A DNA stretch of 64,000 bases from Cyanobium sp. M30B3 (GCA_018399015.1 CP073761.1:930001-994000); one strand, 5' to 3'; shown: positions 45,395 through 53,248, counted from the stretch's first letter. Numbers and translations are program-made. Notes: generated by a model from the letters alone, not told the origin.

Positions 45395-46547
45395 CTGATT
45401 TCTCCTGAGTCCAGTTCTGCCGCTCACTATTGCGAAGGGGCGGTCCGGGTGCAGCCCGGCGGCGGCTTCTTCCGGCCGGAATCGCGGCCGTCCCGCGACC
45501 TGGGCGTCCTGCTGGCCCGGGAGCTGGCGGCGGCGGGGCCGCTGCGGGTGCTCGATGGCATGGCGGGCTGCGGCATCCGCGCCCTGCGCTACGGCCTGGA
45601 GGCGGGGGCCGAGGCGGTGTGGGCCAACGACGCCGATCCAGATCGGCTGCCGCTGCTGCGCGCCAACCTGGCCCCCCTGCGGCAGGGGGCCTGCACCGTG
45701 CGGCTGAGCTGTTGCACCGCCCAGAAGCTGCTGGCGGGCTGTCTGCTGCGCGAACGGCGCTTTGCGCTGGTGGATCTCGACGCCTTCGGTGCGCCGGTGG
45801 CCCTGCTGCCCTTGGCCCTGGAGGCGGTGGCCTTCGACGGCGTGCTCTACCTGGCCAGCAGCGATGGCCGCTCGCCCACGGGCCACGACCGGGTGGCGGC
45901 AATCCGCCGGCTGGGGGCTGCGGCCCGGGCCCATCCGGCCAGCTGGGAGCTGGCCCTGCGGCTGCAGCTGGCCGCCGTGGCCCGGGCCGCCTGGACCCTC
46001 GGCCGTGGGGTGGAGCCCCTGTTCAGCTTCAGCGAGGGCCGCACCTTCCGTACGGCCGTCCGTCTGCGCCGCCGGCCCGCCGCCGGCGAGGAGCGCCAGC
46101 TGGGCCTGCTGGCCCACTGCCATGGTTGCGGCGACCAGCAGGTGCAATCGCTGCTGCGGCTGCGGGGTTGGTCAGCCTGCCTCTGCGGCGCGGAGCAGGC
46201 GCCGCCGCTGGCGGTGAGCGGCCCCCTCTGGATCGGGCCGCTGCAGCATCCGCCCACGCTCGAGGCCATGGGGCGCCAGGCGCTGATGTCGCCCGCCAGC
46301 CTGGCGGCGCCGGCTGCCCGGTTGCTGGACGCCCTCCAGGCCGATCCCGGCGAGCCTGCCCGCTGCTGGCCCCTGGCCGAGATCGGCCGCCGCCTCGGCG
46401 GCGGCCCCCCGGCTGGAGCGGTTGCAGGCGGCCCTGCGCCTGGGGGGACACCAGGCCATGGCCAGTGGTGTGATGCCCGCCCAGATCCGCAGCGATGCCC
46501 CCTGGCGGGAGCTGCTGGCCAAGGCCCGGGCAGCTGCTGCTAAATAG
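45389..46547 (+). pseudogene. tRNA (guanine26-N2)-dimethyltransferase Trm1, frameshifted near the C-terminus
   Basis: This SAM-dependent enzyme makes m2G/m2,2G at tRNA position 26. Motifs are GGGFFRPESRPSRDLGVLLA, VLDGMAGCGIRALRYGLEAG, WANDADPDRLPLLRANL, LVDLDAFGAPVALLPLALEA and YLASSDGRSPTGHDR. The Cys-rich segment HCHGCGDQQ/CLCG is also present. At the C-run 46405-46410 the frame must shift by one base to continue as PRLERLQAALRLGGHQAMAS then [20 protein letters not shown], ending at TAG 46545-46547. Without the shift the last 45 residues are unrelated. The start is uncertain (GTG 45389). Confidence 0.75.
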
Positions 46548-46572
46548 GAGGGCCCTCCATCCGCGCCAGCCC

Positions 46573-46674
46573 ATGGCCTCCGAAATCTTCGGCACCGCTG
46601 CCCTGTTCTGGGTGCTGATCCCCGTCGGCCTGCTGGGCGGAGCCCTGCTGCTCAAGTTCGCCGACCAGGACTGA
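46573..46674 (+). CDS. petM: Cytochrome b6f complex subunit PetM
   Basis: A 33-aa protein, [20 protein letters not shown] then [13 protein letters not shown]. It is nearly identical to the known PetM consensus: one membrane helix and a short polar tail. It stabilises the cytochrome b6f complex in thylakoids. It is too short for usual ORF thresholds. It lies 25 bp after trm1 and 86 bp before ycf39, with AGGAGGG at about 46546-46552 upstream. Confidence 0.93.
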   Translation: MASEIFGTAALFWVLIPVGLLGGALLLKFADQD

Positions 46675-46759
46675 GCCGGGCCAGCCCTTCCCGCTCCCCC
46701 GCCCCGCTCTCGCCCGCGGCGAGCGCACCCCTAGGCTCAGGCGCGCTTGAGGGTTGAAC

Positions 46760-47722
46760 ATGCAGGTTCTGGTCATCGGCGCCACGGGCACCCTCGGTCG
46801 TCAGATCGCCCGCCAGGCTCTCGATGCCGGGCACCAGGTGCGCTGCATGGTGCGCTCGCCGCGCAAAGCCGCCTTCCTGCAGGAGTGGGGCTGTGAGCTC
46901 ACCCGAGGCGACCTGCTCGAACCCGACAGCCTCGACTACGCCCTCGAGGGCCAGGAGGCGGTGATCGACGCCGCCACCGCCCGGGCCACGGATCCGGGCA
47001 GCGCCTACGAGATCGACTGGACCGGCAAGCAGAACCTGTTCGCCGCCTGCCAGCGGGCCGGGGTGAAGCGGGTGGTGTTCGTATCGCTGCTCGAGGCCGC
47101 CAGGCACCGCGATGTGCCGCTGATGGACATCAAGGCCTGCACCGAGCAGTGGCTGGAGGCCTCCGACCTCGACTACACGATCCTGCGGGGGGTTGCCTTC
47201 ATGCAGGGGCTGATCAGCCAGTTCGCCATCCCCGTGCTGGAAAGCCAGACGGTGTGGGTGAGCGGCACGCCCACGGCGATCGCCTACATGAACACCCAGG
47301 ACATGGCCCGCTTCGCAGTGGCGGCTCTGGATCGGCCCGAGACCCTGCGCCGGGCCTTCCCGGTGGTGGGCCCCCGGGCCTGGACCACGGGCGAGATCAC
47401 CCAGCTCTGTGAGCGCAACACGGGCAAGGATGCCCGCCTGTTCCGGGTGCCGCCTGCGCTGCTGCAGCTGATGCGGGGGGTGACCAGCTTCTTTGAGGCC
47501 AGCCTGAACGTGGCTGAGCGCCTGGCCTTCGACCGGGTGATCAGCGGCGGCGGGCGTCTGGATGCGCCGATGGAGGAGAGTTACGCCGCCTTCGGCCTCG
47601 ATCCGGCGGAGACCACCACCCTGGAGGACTACCTACGCGAGTACTACGACACGATCCTCAAGCGCCTGAGGGAGATGGAGGCCGACCTCGACAAGGACGC
47701 CAAGAAGAAGCTGCCCTTCTGA
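46760..47722 (+). CDS. ycf39: Ycf39-type NAD(P)-binding atypical SDR protein
   Basis: A 320-aa protein with the Rossmann motif VLVIGATGTLGRQIARQALD, then RCMVRSPRKAAFLQEWGCEL, GDLLEPDSLDYALEGQEAVI, YTILRGVAFMQGLISQFAIP and RAFPVVGPRAWTTGEITQLC. Ycf39 (with Hlip proteins) helps deliver chlorophyll to newly made D1 during photosystem II assembly. Two codons upstream a TTG is possible, but ATG 46760 begins at the conserved strand. Confidence 0.9.
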   Translation: MQVLVIGATGTLGRQIARQALDAGHQVRCMVRSPRKAAFLQEWGCELTRGDLLEPDSLDYALEGQEAVIDAATARATDPGSAYEIDWTGKQNLFAACQRAGVKRVVFVSLLEAARHRDVPLMDIKACTEQWLEASDLDYTILRGVAFMQGLISQFAIPVLESQTVWVSGTPTAIAYMNTQDMARFAVAALDRPETLRRAFPVVGPRAWTTGEITQLCERNTGKDARLFRVPPALLQLMRGVTSFFEASLNVAERLAFDRVISGGGRLDAPMEESYAAFGLDPAETTTLEDYLREYYDTILKRLREMEADLDKDAKKKLPF

Positions 47723-47777
47723 TCCAGGGCCCAACCAAGCAGCTGTGCGGCCGGCCAGCCTTGCCCGCTACTCAGCC

Positions 47778-47842
47778 TTGCTGGCCAGTCAGAATGGCCA
47801 GCCAGTGAGAATTGCTGGCCAGGCAGACATGCTGGCTGGTGC
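47778..47842. repeat. Four degenerate 17-bp direct repeats (TGCTGGCCAG-type)
   Basis: Units begin at 47778, 47795, 47812 and 47830 with a period of 17-18 bp. Each contains a version of TGGCCAG or TGGCTGG followed by CAGA/GAGA. They lie between ycf39 and the next plus-strand gene in a 163-bp gap, just upstream of the likely promoter of the gene at 47886. They may be protein-binding sites or slippage products. Confidence 0.55.
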
Positions 47843-47885
47843 ATCTGTACTATGAATGGCGGAGTGTGTTCCCGGAGTGCGGTTG

Positions 47886-48101
47886 ATGTCGGTTGCCCAG
47901 ATCAAGAACCTGCAGCGTCGCCTGGCCAATCTGGAGAGTGAGGCCTGCGATGAGCTCAATCGGGCCTGTGGCCACGAGCTCTGGCAGACCCTGGGCTTTG
48001 ATGCCCTCGACAGCCTGGAGGACCCGGACCGCAGGGCCCGGGCCAACTACTACTACGGGCAGCTGCAGACGGTGCGTGAGTTGCGCGATGGCCTGGGCTG
48101 A
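47886..48101 (+). CDS. Small conserved hypothetical protein
   Basis: A 71-aa soluble helical protein: MSVAQIKNLQRRLANLESEA then ANYYYGQLQTVRELRDGLG. GGAGTG lies 9 bases before ATG 47886, favouring it over ATG 47856. I recognise no domain. The heptad-like N-terminus suggests a short coiled coil. It is convergent with the pseudouridine synthase gene. Confidence 0.6.
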   Translation: MSVAQIKNLQRRLANLESEACDELNRACGHELWQTLGFDALDSLEDPDRRARANYYYGQLQTVRELRDGLG

Positions 48102-48116
48102 GGGGGCCAGGCCTCC

Positions 48117-48791
48117 TTACCCGCCGCCGCTGCCCTGGCCCGATTTTCCACCACCGGCCCGGCCGCCCCGGCCGGGTGAGCTCCGGCCTGGGAAGCGGCT
48201 ACGCAGCAGTTGGCCCAGCCGCTCCTCCTCCCCGGCGTCTGCAGGGCGCCAATGGCCGGGTTTCAGCCCGCTGAGGTCGAGGGGCGGCAGGCCGTCCATC
48301 AGATCGATCGCCATGCGGATCAGCCGCAGGGTGGGGTAGCCCACGGCAGCGGTCATGCGTCGCACCTGGCGGTTGCGCCCCTCCCGCAGGTCCAGTTCCA
48401 GCCAGCTGGTGGGCACCTGCAGCCGGTGGCGGATGGGCGGCTGGCGCTCCGGCAGGCAGGCGGCTACCCGCTCTGGGTCCGGCAGAGCCCTGGCCCGCGC
48501 CGGGAGGCTGGGCTTCCCCTGCACCATCACCCCCGATCGCAACTGCTGGAGGGCTCTGCTGGCGTTTGGGCTGTCAGCGCCCAGATCGCCCTCCACCTGC
48601 ACCCAGTAGCGTCGCCAGTGCCCGAAGGCCGGATCGGTGAGGCGCTGCTGCAGGCGGCCCTGGTCGGTGAGCAGCAGCAGGCCCTCGCTGTCGGCGTCGA
48701 GTCGGCCCGCGGCGTACACCCCAGGGCGGTCGATGAACGCGGCCAGGCAGCCCCAGCGGCTGCCCGCTTCCGGGGTGAACTGGCTCAGCAC
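48117..48791 (-). CDS. Pseudouridine synthase (RluE/RsuA family)
   Basis: At least 224 aa. The catalytic motif AAGRLDADSEGLLLLTDQG contains the Asp; YWVQVEGDLGADSPNAS, LREGRNRQVRRMTAAVGYPT and LRLIRMAIDLMDGLPPLDLS follow, with a Gly/Arg-rich tail. It modifies a uridine in rRNA. The conserved LLFHKPYG motif lies in frame just upstream of the GTG used here (48791), so translation probably begins earlier, near 48824, at a non-standard codon (CTG); no ATG, GTG or TTG is available before an in-frame stop. Confidence 0.85.
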   Translation of the reverse strand: MLSQFTPEAGSRWGCLAAFIDRPGVYAAGRLDADSEGLLLLTDQGRLQQRLTDPAFGHWRRYWVQVEGDLGADSPNASRALQQLRSGVMVQGKPSLPARARALPDPERVAACLPERQPPIRHRLQVPTSWLELDLREGRNRQVRRMTAAVGYPTLRLIRMAIDLMDGLPPLDLSGLKPGHWRPADAGEEERLGQLLRSRFPGRSSPGRGGRAGGGKSGQGSGGG

Positions 48792-48837
48792 CCCGTAGGG
48801 CTTGTGGAACAGAAGGGTGGTCAGAGGCGGATGCCGG

Positions 48838-48924
48838 TCAGGACTGGCGTGCCTTCCAGAGGTTCACCACGCCGATCGAGATCAGCAGCAGGCCGAGGTC
48901 GATCGACAGGGGAGGCAGCACCAT
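48838..48924 (-). CDS. Putative 28-aa single-helix membrane peptide
   Basis: The minus-strand frame reads MVLPPLSIDLGLLLISIGVV then NLWKARQS: one membrane helix with a short basic C-terminus. It lies just upstream of, and on the same strand as, the pseudouridine synthase gene. Size and layout resemble small photosynthetic or respiratory complex subunits, but I recognise no family and see no Shine-Dalgarno. It is supported only by its composition and by the lack of any other gene here. Confidence 0.4.
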   Translation of the reverse strand: MVLPPLSIDLGLLLISIGVVNLWKARQS

Positions 48925-49041
48925 CAGTTGCCGGTCAAGGAGATCAGACCCTATCGCCACTGCGGCAGCAGCGTTGCCCGGGCGGGGGCAGGGCGACGCT
49001 TAAACTGGATTCAATCTCTGAACCGGTTTGCGCACCCCTGC

Positions 49042-49311
49042 ATGATTGAGACCTCTGGTGTGATCGAAAAGGAACAGGGCAACGGGTTCTACCTGGTGAC
49101 CCTTGAGCAGCCTGCCGGTCACCAGTGCCTCTGCCGTGCGGCCGGCAAGCTCACCAAGTTCCGCATCAAGCTGCTGGCTGGCGACAAGGTGCTGGTGGAG
49201 ATCAGCCCTTACGACCTCACCCGCGGCCGCATCACCTACCGGGAGCGCAACGTCGGAGCGTCCGGTCCCCGCCCCGGCGGCAACCGCCCGGGCGGCCCAA
49301 GACGGCGCTGA
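49042..49311 (+). CDS. infA: Translation initiation factor IF-1
   Basis: An 89-aa OB-fold protein: MIETSGVIEKEQGNGFYLVT, CRAAGKLTKFRIKLLAGDKV, LVEISPYDLTRGRITYRERN. The C-terminal Gly/Pro/Arg-rich extension (SGPRPGGNRPGGPRRR) is longer than in E. coli IF-1 (72 aa). Cyanobacteria often have a second, more canonical infA with the ribosomal protein operon, so this divergent form may be a paralogue with a special role. Confidence 0.82.
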   Translation: MIETSGVIEKEQGNGFYLVTLEQPAGHQCLCRAAGKLTKFRIKLLAGDKVLVEISPYDLTRGRITYRERNVGASGPRPGGNRPGGPRRR

Positions 49312-49368
49312 GACCCCTGTCCAGGTCCACAGGCTCACGCACGTCCAGTGCCGAGGCCGTCACCTCCA

Positions 49369-49388
49369 GCCCGGGACTCATCCCGGGC
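49369..49388. terminator. Perfect hairpin between convergent infA and ntrC
   Basis: GCCCGGG-ACTCAT-CCCGGGC forms a 7-bp all-GC stem in the 92-bp gap between the convergent infA and NTRC genes. No T-run follows on either strand, so it may stall polymerase or protect both 3' ends rather than act as a classical intrinsic terminator. Confidence 0.5.
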
Positions 49389-49403
49389 ATCGCGAAAGGG
49401 CAC

Positions 49404-50798
49404 TCAGGCGTGCACGCCCAGCAGGCCCTCGATGGCGGCCTTGAATTCGCTGCGCTGCTTCACGCCCTTGAACTGCTGCTTCAGTTCCTTCTGGAAGAAC
49501 AGCTGCACGGTGGGGGTGCCGCTGACGCCGGCCTGCTGGGCGATCGCCTGATCGGCTTCGATGTCGATCTCCACGCCCTGGGCGGCGCCCCCGAGCTCAT
49601 CGAGCACCCGCTTGAGCTGGGGCTTGAGCACGTGGCAGGGGCCGCACGTGGGTGAGGTGTACACCACCAGCAGGGGCCTGGGGCTGTCGTGATAGAGCTT
49701 GCGCAGGGCATAGCTGCCCTTCTGCCAGAGGGCAGCGGCGTCGAAGTTGGCCGCGTCGCTCTCGGCGGTGCGCTTGGGCTCGCCCACCTCCTGGGGGTCC
49801 ACCTGCTCGCGCTTCACCTCCACCGCCAGGTTGTGGTGACTCAGCCAGCGCTCGGCCGCCAGGGCCGCCTGGCAGCCGCTGCCAGCGGCGGTGATGCCCT
49901 GGCGCCACTCGGCGTCGGCCACATCGCCGGCGGCGAACACGCCCTCGATGCTCGTTTCAGGCCGCCCCGGCTTGGTCACCAGGTAGCCGTGGCTGTCCAC
50001 CTCCAGCTGGCCGCGCAGCAGGCGGGTGTTGGGGGTGTGGCCGATGGCATAGAAGAGGCCCTTCACCGCCAGCTCCTCGGTGGCGGTGCTTTCGGTGTCG
50101 CGCAGGGTGATGGCCTCCAGCCAGTCGCTGCCGCTGCAATCGGCCACCTGGCGGTGCCAGTGCACGGTGATGTTGGGATTGGCCAGCACCCGGTCGGCCA
50201 TGGCCTTGCTGGCGCGCAGCTGGCCGGAGCGCACGATCAGGTGCACGTGGTCGCCGTACTTGGTGAGGTACACCGCCTCCTCGCAGGCGGAGTCGCCGCC
50301 CCCCACCACGGCCACCGCCTGGTTGCGGAACTGGGGGGTGGCGCCATCGCAGATGGCGCAGGCACTGATGCCGCTGCTCCAGAAGCGCTCCTCCTGGGGC
50401 AGGCCCAGCCGGTTGGCACTGGCGCCGGTGGCCAGGATCACGCTCTGGGCCTGGTAGGTGGTGCCGTCAGCGGTGATCCGGAAGGGCCGCTGCGACAGAT
50501 CGATCTCGGTGGCGTCGGCCAGCACCAGGGTGGTGCCCCAGCGCTCGGCCTGGGCCTTCATCCTGTCCATCAGGTCGGGCCCCAGGATGCCGTCGGGAAA
50601 GCCCGGGAAGTTCTCCACGTGGGTGGTGGTCATCAGCTGCCCGCCCGGGATGCCGCCGTCCTGGAAGCCCGTGATCAGCAGTGGATTGAGGTTGGCGCGG
50701 GCGGCGTAGATGGCGGCGGTATAGCCGGCGGGGCCCGAGCCCACGATCACGAGATTTTCAATGGCTGGACGCTCAGAAACCGGACGCTCTGCAACCAC
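49404..50798 (-). CDS. ntrC: NADPH-dependent thioredoxin reductase C (NTRC)
   Basis: A 464-aa fusion. The N-terminal FAD/NADPH thioredoxin reductase has [20 protein letters not shown], the redox pair [19 protein letters not shown], and [20 protein letters not shown]. The C-terminal thioredoxin domain (about 350-464) has [18 protein letters not shown] with the CGPC site. It reduces 2-Cys peroxiredoxin and links NADPH to redox control. Note that this ntrC is unrelated to the nitrogen regulator. The start is GTG 50798. Two CTTAAG boxes lie just upstream. Confidence 0.95.
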   Translation of the reverse strand: MVAERPVSERPAIENLVIVGSGPAGYTAAIYAARANLNPLLITGFQDGGIPGGQLMTTTHVENFPGFPDGILGPDLMDRMKAQAERWGTTLVLADATEIDLSQRPFRITADGTTYQAQSVILATGASANRLGLPQEERFWSSGISACAICDGATPQFRNQAVAVVGGGDSACEEAVYLTKYGDHVHLIVRSGQLRASKAMADRVLANPNITVHWHRQVADCSGSDWLEAITLRDTESTATEELAVKGLFYAIGHTPNTRLLRGQLEVDSHGYLVTKPGRPETSIEGVFAAGDVADAEWRQGITAAGSGCQAALAAERWLSHHNLAVEVKREQVDPQEVGEPKRTAESDAANFDAAALWQKGSYALRKLYHDSPRPLLVVYTSPTCGPCHVLKPQLKRVLDELGGAAQGVEIDIEADQAIAQQAGVSGTPTVQLFFQKELKQQFKGVKQRSEFKAAIEGLLGVHA

Positions 50799-50800
50799 AG

Positions 50801-50826
50801 CTTAAGCGGATCAACTATGACTTAAG
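50801..50826. promoter_or_regulatory. Two CTTAAG boxes 20 bp apart before NTRC
   Basis: The palindrome CTTAAG occurs at 50801-50806 and 50821-50826, exactly 20 bp centre to centre (about two helical turns), within 30 bp of the NTRC start. The extended sequence GCTTAAG/CTTAAGGC makes an imperfect inverted repeat. AT-rich six-mers are uncommon in this GC-rich window, so a dimeric or tetrameric regulator could bind here. No regulator can be named. Confidence 0.35.
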
Positions 50827-50854
50827 GCTAGGTGATCGTTGGGCCGGGCGTCGC

Positions 50855-51118
50855 TCAGATCTCCAGCAGCCCGTCGGTTTCTGGATTGGACCCGTGGAGG
50901 CGGCCCGAACCTGGCTGCTGGTCGGCAAGATTGCGGGGCACCATCAGCACACTGGGCTCCAGCAGGTGGGGGTGATCCTCCAGGCAGACCAGCCATTCGC
51001 GGAATTCCTCTGTGAGGGCGTAGCTCTCCTCGTAGTGCTCAAGCGCGTCGAGGGTGGCCCTGCGGGCCAGGGCCCAGCTCACGGCAACGGTCAGTCTGCG
51101 ATTCACTGCAGCATCCAT
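50855..51118 (-). CDS. Small conserved hypothetical protein
   Basis: An 87-aa soluble protein: MDAAVNRRLTVAVSWALARR, LDALEHYEESYALTEEFREW and EPSVLMVPRNLADQQPGSGR. No domain recognised; I believe similar small proteins occur in marine Synechococcus. The ATG at 51118 is preferred over the longer frame starting at 51187, which reaches into the AT-rich spacer. Confidence 0.55.
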   Translation of the reverse strand: MDAAVNRRLTVAVSWALARRATLDALEHYEESYALTEEFREWLVCLEDHPHLLEPSVLMVPRNLADQQPGSGRLHGSNPETDGLLEI

Positions 51119-51367
51119 GACCCGCGCCCCCGTTGGTGGCACCACGCTGGCTGGGCGCGCCGGAATCTGGGGTATTGGTTGACACAACGTCGCAAACTAT
51201 CGGCACTCGTTTGCGTATTTCAGTCATTCTGCGCAGGGCCGCTGTTCGCAAATGCCCGAATTGCCGCATGATTGCTGGTCTCACGCTGCAGACCAGTTTT
51301 TGTAGCGTATCCGACAACTATATCCTAGCGTTTATTGTAGCAAAGTGATGTTCAGGGTTCTCTGGAG
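51119..51367. other. AT-rich intergenic spacer, possible small RNA locus
   Basis: A 249-bp gap between two minus-strand genes. The part from about 51175 to 51365 is clearly richer in A and T than anything nearby. It contains a strong plus-strand intrinsic terminator (51275-51301), yet no plus-strand gene lies upstream. TTGACA occurs at 51179-51184 on the plus strand without a convincing -10. A small plus-strand RNA ending at about 51301 is the best guess. Confidence 0.4.
51275..51301 (+). terminator. Orphan plus-strand Rho-independent terminator
   Basis: CTGGTCT-CACGCTGC-AGACCAG (7-bp perfect stem) is followed immediately by five T (51297-51301). It is functional only for plus-strand transcription, but both neighbouring genes are on the minus strand. 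It is therefore evidence for an unannotated plus-strand transcript. Confidence 0.75.
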
Positions 51368-52939
51368 TCAGGCCGGTTCTGGCCGCCGCTGGCCTGATCG
51401 GCCGCCTGATCGGCCAAGGAAGTCGGGCAATTCCGGCCCCCGCACCCGCAGCAGCGAGCCGGCCCGCTCGTCGATCGCCTGCAGGGCATGCTGCCCCGGC
51501 GCCCCAGGGCCGATCCCCACGGCAGTGGCGCCGGCCTGCCGGCTGCTCAGCAGGTAGGGCTCACTCAGGGACCAGCCGCGGGCATAGCTGATCAGCAGGG
51601 GGTCGGCCGGGGCATACACGTAGGACGCCAGCCTCGGGACGGGTTCCTCGCTGGCCCGTTCCCCGTCCATCCGCACCGCCCGGGTGATCGCCTGCACAAA
51701 GCGGCTGCGCGTCACCACGGTGGTGAGGTAGGCCACCACCCGCACCCGCGGTGCGTCGAAGCCTTCGGCGCACATGTCGATGCTCACCAACCAGTCGGCC
51801 TGCCCGGCGCGGAAGGCGGCCAGCCGCTCCGCTGCCCCAGGATCCTGGGAGTGCACCAGATGCACGTCGTCCCCCTGCTCCCGCAGCAGGGCGCTGATCT
51901 GTTCGGCGTGGGCGATGTCGCGGGCGATCACCAGGCCGCCGGCCCCGGGATGCTGCTGCTCCCGCAGCCGCTCCAGCCGACGCCGGGCCTCCAGCAGCAG
52001 GCGCAGGGCGATGCTGCTGCCGTCGCCGAGCCGGATGGCCCGCCTCAGGTTGCGGGCCCGCCAGCTCTCGCGGCTCTCCGCCGAGAGGGGGGAGGTCTCG
52101 CTGTCGCCGCAGCCGTCGCCGTCGGCGCCGGGGCGGCCGTGGTCCACCCAGCCGTCCTGGAAGCGGAATTCCAGGGGGCGAACATCGCCGACGCTGATCA
52201 GTTGCCGCGGCTCCACGCACAGGTCCGGCACGATCCGCTCCAGGATCTCATCCCCCTGGCGCAACCGCTCCCGCCGCGCCGCGCAGAATGCCAGGTTGTC
52301 AGCCCGGAACGGCGTGCCCGTGAGGCCGAGGCGCAGGGCGGCCGAGGCAGTGAGGCAGCTGAAGGCATGGCCCCAGACGGCGGCCTCGGGTTCATCCGGA
52401 TCCAGGCCCAGATGGTGCACCTCATCGGCGATCGCCAGCCAGCTGCCCGGGCTGCCGCCGGGCCCATGCCGCTCCAGCAGCCGTCGGTGGCGGGCGGCGG
52501 CCTGGTAGCTCAGCACCAGCCCATCCCAGCCTGGATCGCCCGCCTCCGGCGCCCCTGGGGTGGTCGGCCACGTGCTGCCGGTGCGGGTGCCATCCCAGTC
52601 GCGCAGCCGCAGTCCCAGCCGGGCTGCCGCCTGGTGCCACTGCAGGCCGATCGAGGTGCGGTGGCAGAACACCACGAAGCGTTGCAGCCTGCCTTCCCGT
52701 TGCAGCTGGCGAAAGCCGAGCAGGGCGCCCAGTGTCTTGCCCGCCCCTGGGCCAGCGTGGATGAGCACGTCCTGGCCGCCCCGTCGCTCCTGCACCAGGC
52801 GCGCCCGCAGCAGCTGGATCAGCTGGCGTTGCCACTGGCGGGGCCGCACGTCCTGCGGCGGTTCCCCAGGGCCGGCAGCCCGGGGCAGCCCCCTGAGCGC
52901 AAAGGAGAGAGAGGCGGACGGGCGATCCATGGCGGCCAT
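51368..52939 (-). CDS. DEAD/DEAH-box superfamily 2 helicase
   Basis: A 523-aa helicase: Walker A VLIHAGPGAGKTLGALLGFR near residue 50, motif Ia VVFCHRTSIGLQWHQAAARL, motif II WLAIADEVHHLGLDP (DEVH), motif III LGLTGTPFRADNLAF, motif V SIDMCAEGFDAPRVRVVAYL and motif VI RFVQAITRAVRM. It resembles the restriction-helicase-like branch of SF2 (ResIII), without a nuclease or methylase domain. A longer frame up to 53371 is rejected because it has no family resemblance. No partner gene for a defence system is evident. Confidence 0.85.
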   Translation of the reverse strand: MAAMDRPSASLSFALRGLPRAAGPGEPPQDVRPRQWQRQLIQLLRARLVQERRGGQDVLIHAGPGAGKTLGALLGFRQLQREGRLQRFVVFCHRTSIGLQWHQAAARLGLRLRDWDGTRTGSTWPTTPGAPEAGDPGWDGLVLSYQAAARHRRLLERHGPGGSPGSWLAIADEVHHLGLDPDEPEAAVWGHAFSCLTASAALRLGLTGTPFRADNLAFCAARRERLRQGDEILERIVPDLCVEPRQLISVGDVRPLEFRFQDGWVDHGRPGADGDGCGDSETSPLSAESRESWRARNLRRAIRLGDGSSIALRLLLEARRRLERLREQQHPGAGGLVIARDIAHAEQISALLREQGDDVHLVHSQDPGAAERLAAFRAGQADWLVSIDMCAEGFDAPRVRVVAYLTTVVTRSRFVQAITRAVRMDGERASEEPVPRLASYVYAPADPLLISYARGWSLSEPYLLSSRQAGATAVGIGPGAPGQHALQAIDERAGSLLRVRGPELPDFLGRSGGRSGQRRPEPA

Positions 52940-53044
52940 TGTGGGCTGAGGTCCCCGCCAGGGACCCTGCAGATGAGTGATCTGGCCTATGGGCGGCGGA
53001 TCAGGCCTGCCTAGCTTCAGGCCAGATCCCATGCCCCTGCTCGC

Positions 53045-53248
53045 ATGGCCCATCGCGACGATGTGCGCTTGCGCCCAGGTGACGGCCACGGGCTGGATCC
53101 TGTCGCGGGGGCGCGCCGGCATCTCAGCCGCTGCTGGCGGCGGGAGTGTGACATCGACCCGCTGATCCTGCGGGCGCGACAGCTGCGCCGGCGAGGGGCC
53201 AGGGGGCTGGCGCGCTGCCTGGAGCAGGAGTTGCTGCCGCTGTTCTGA
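53045..53248 (+). CDS. Small Arg-rich hypothetical protein
   Basis: A 67-aa basic protein whose second half, DIDPLILRARQLRRRGARGL then ARCLEQELLPLF, looks like a conserved cyanobacterial motif. The N-terminal half is weakly convincing. It is divergent from the helicase gene and precedes pntA on the same strand. Confidence 0.45.
   Translation: MAHRDDVRLRPGDGHGLDPVAGARRHLSRCWRRECDIDPLILRARQLRRRGARGLARCLEQELLPLF

Noticed and set aside
42846-45902. A 1018-codon minus-strand open frame across ycf4, the cyclophilin gene and ilvN
   Set aside because: It overlaps several well-supported genes on both strands and is Pro/Arg-rich shadow sequence.
49369-49388. Classical intrinsic terminator for infA or NTRC
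   Set aside because: The stem is strong but no T-run follows on either strand, so it is recorded only as a terminator-like hairpin.
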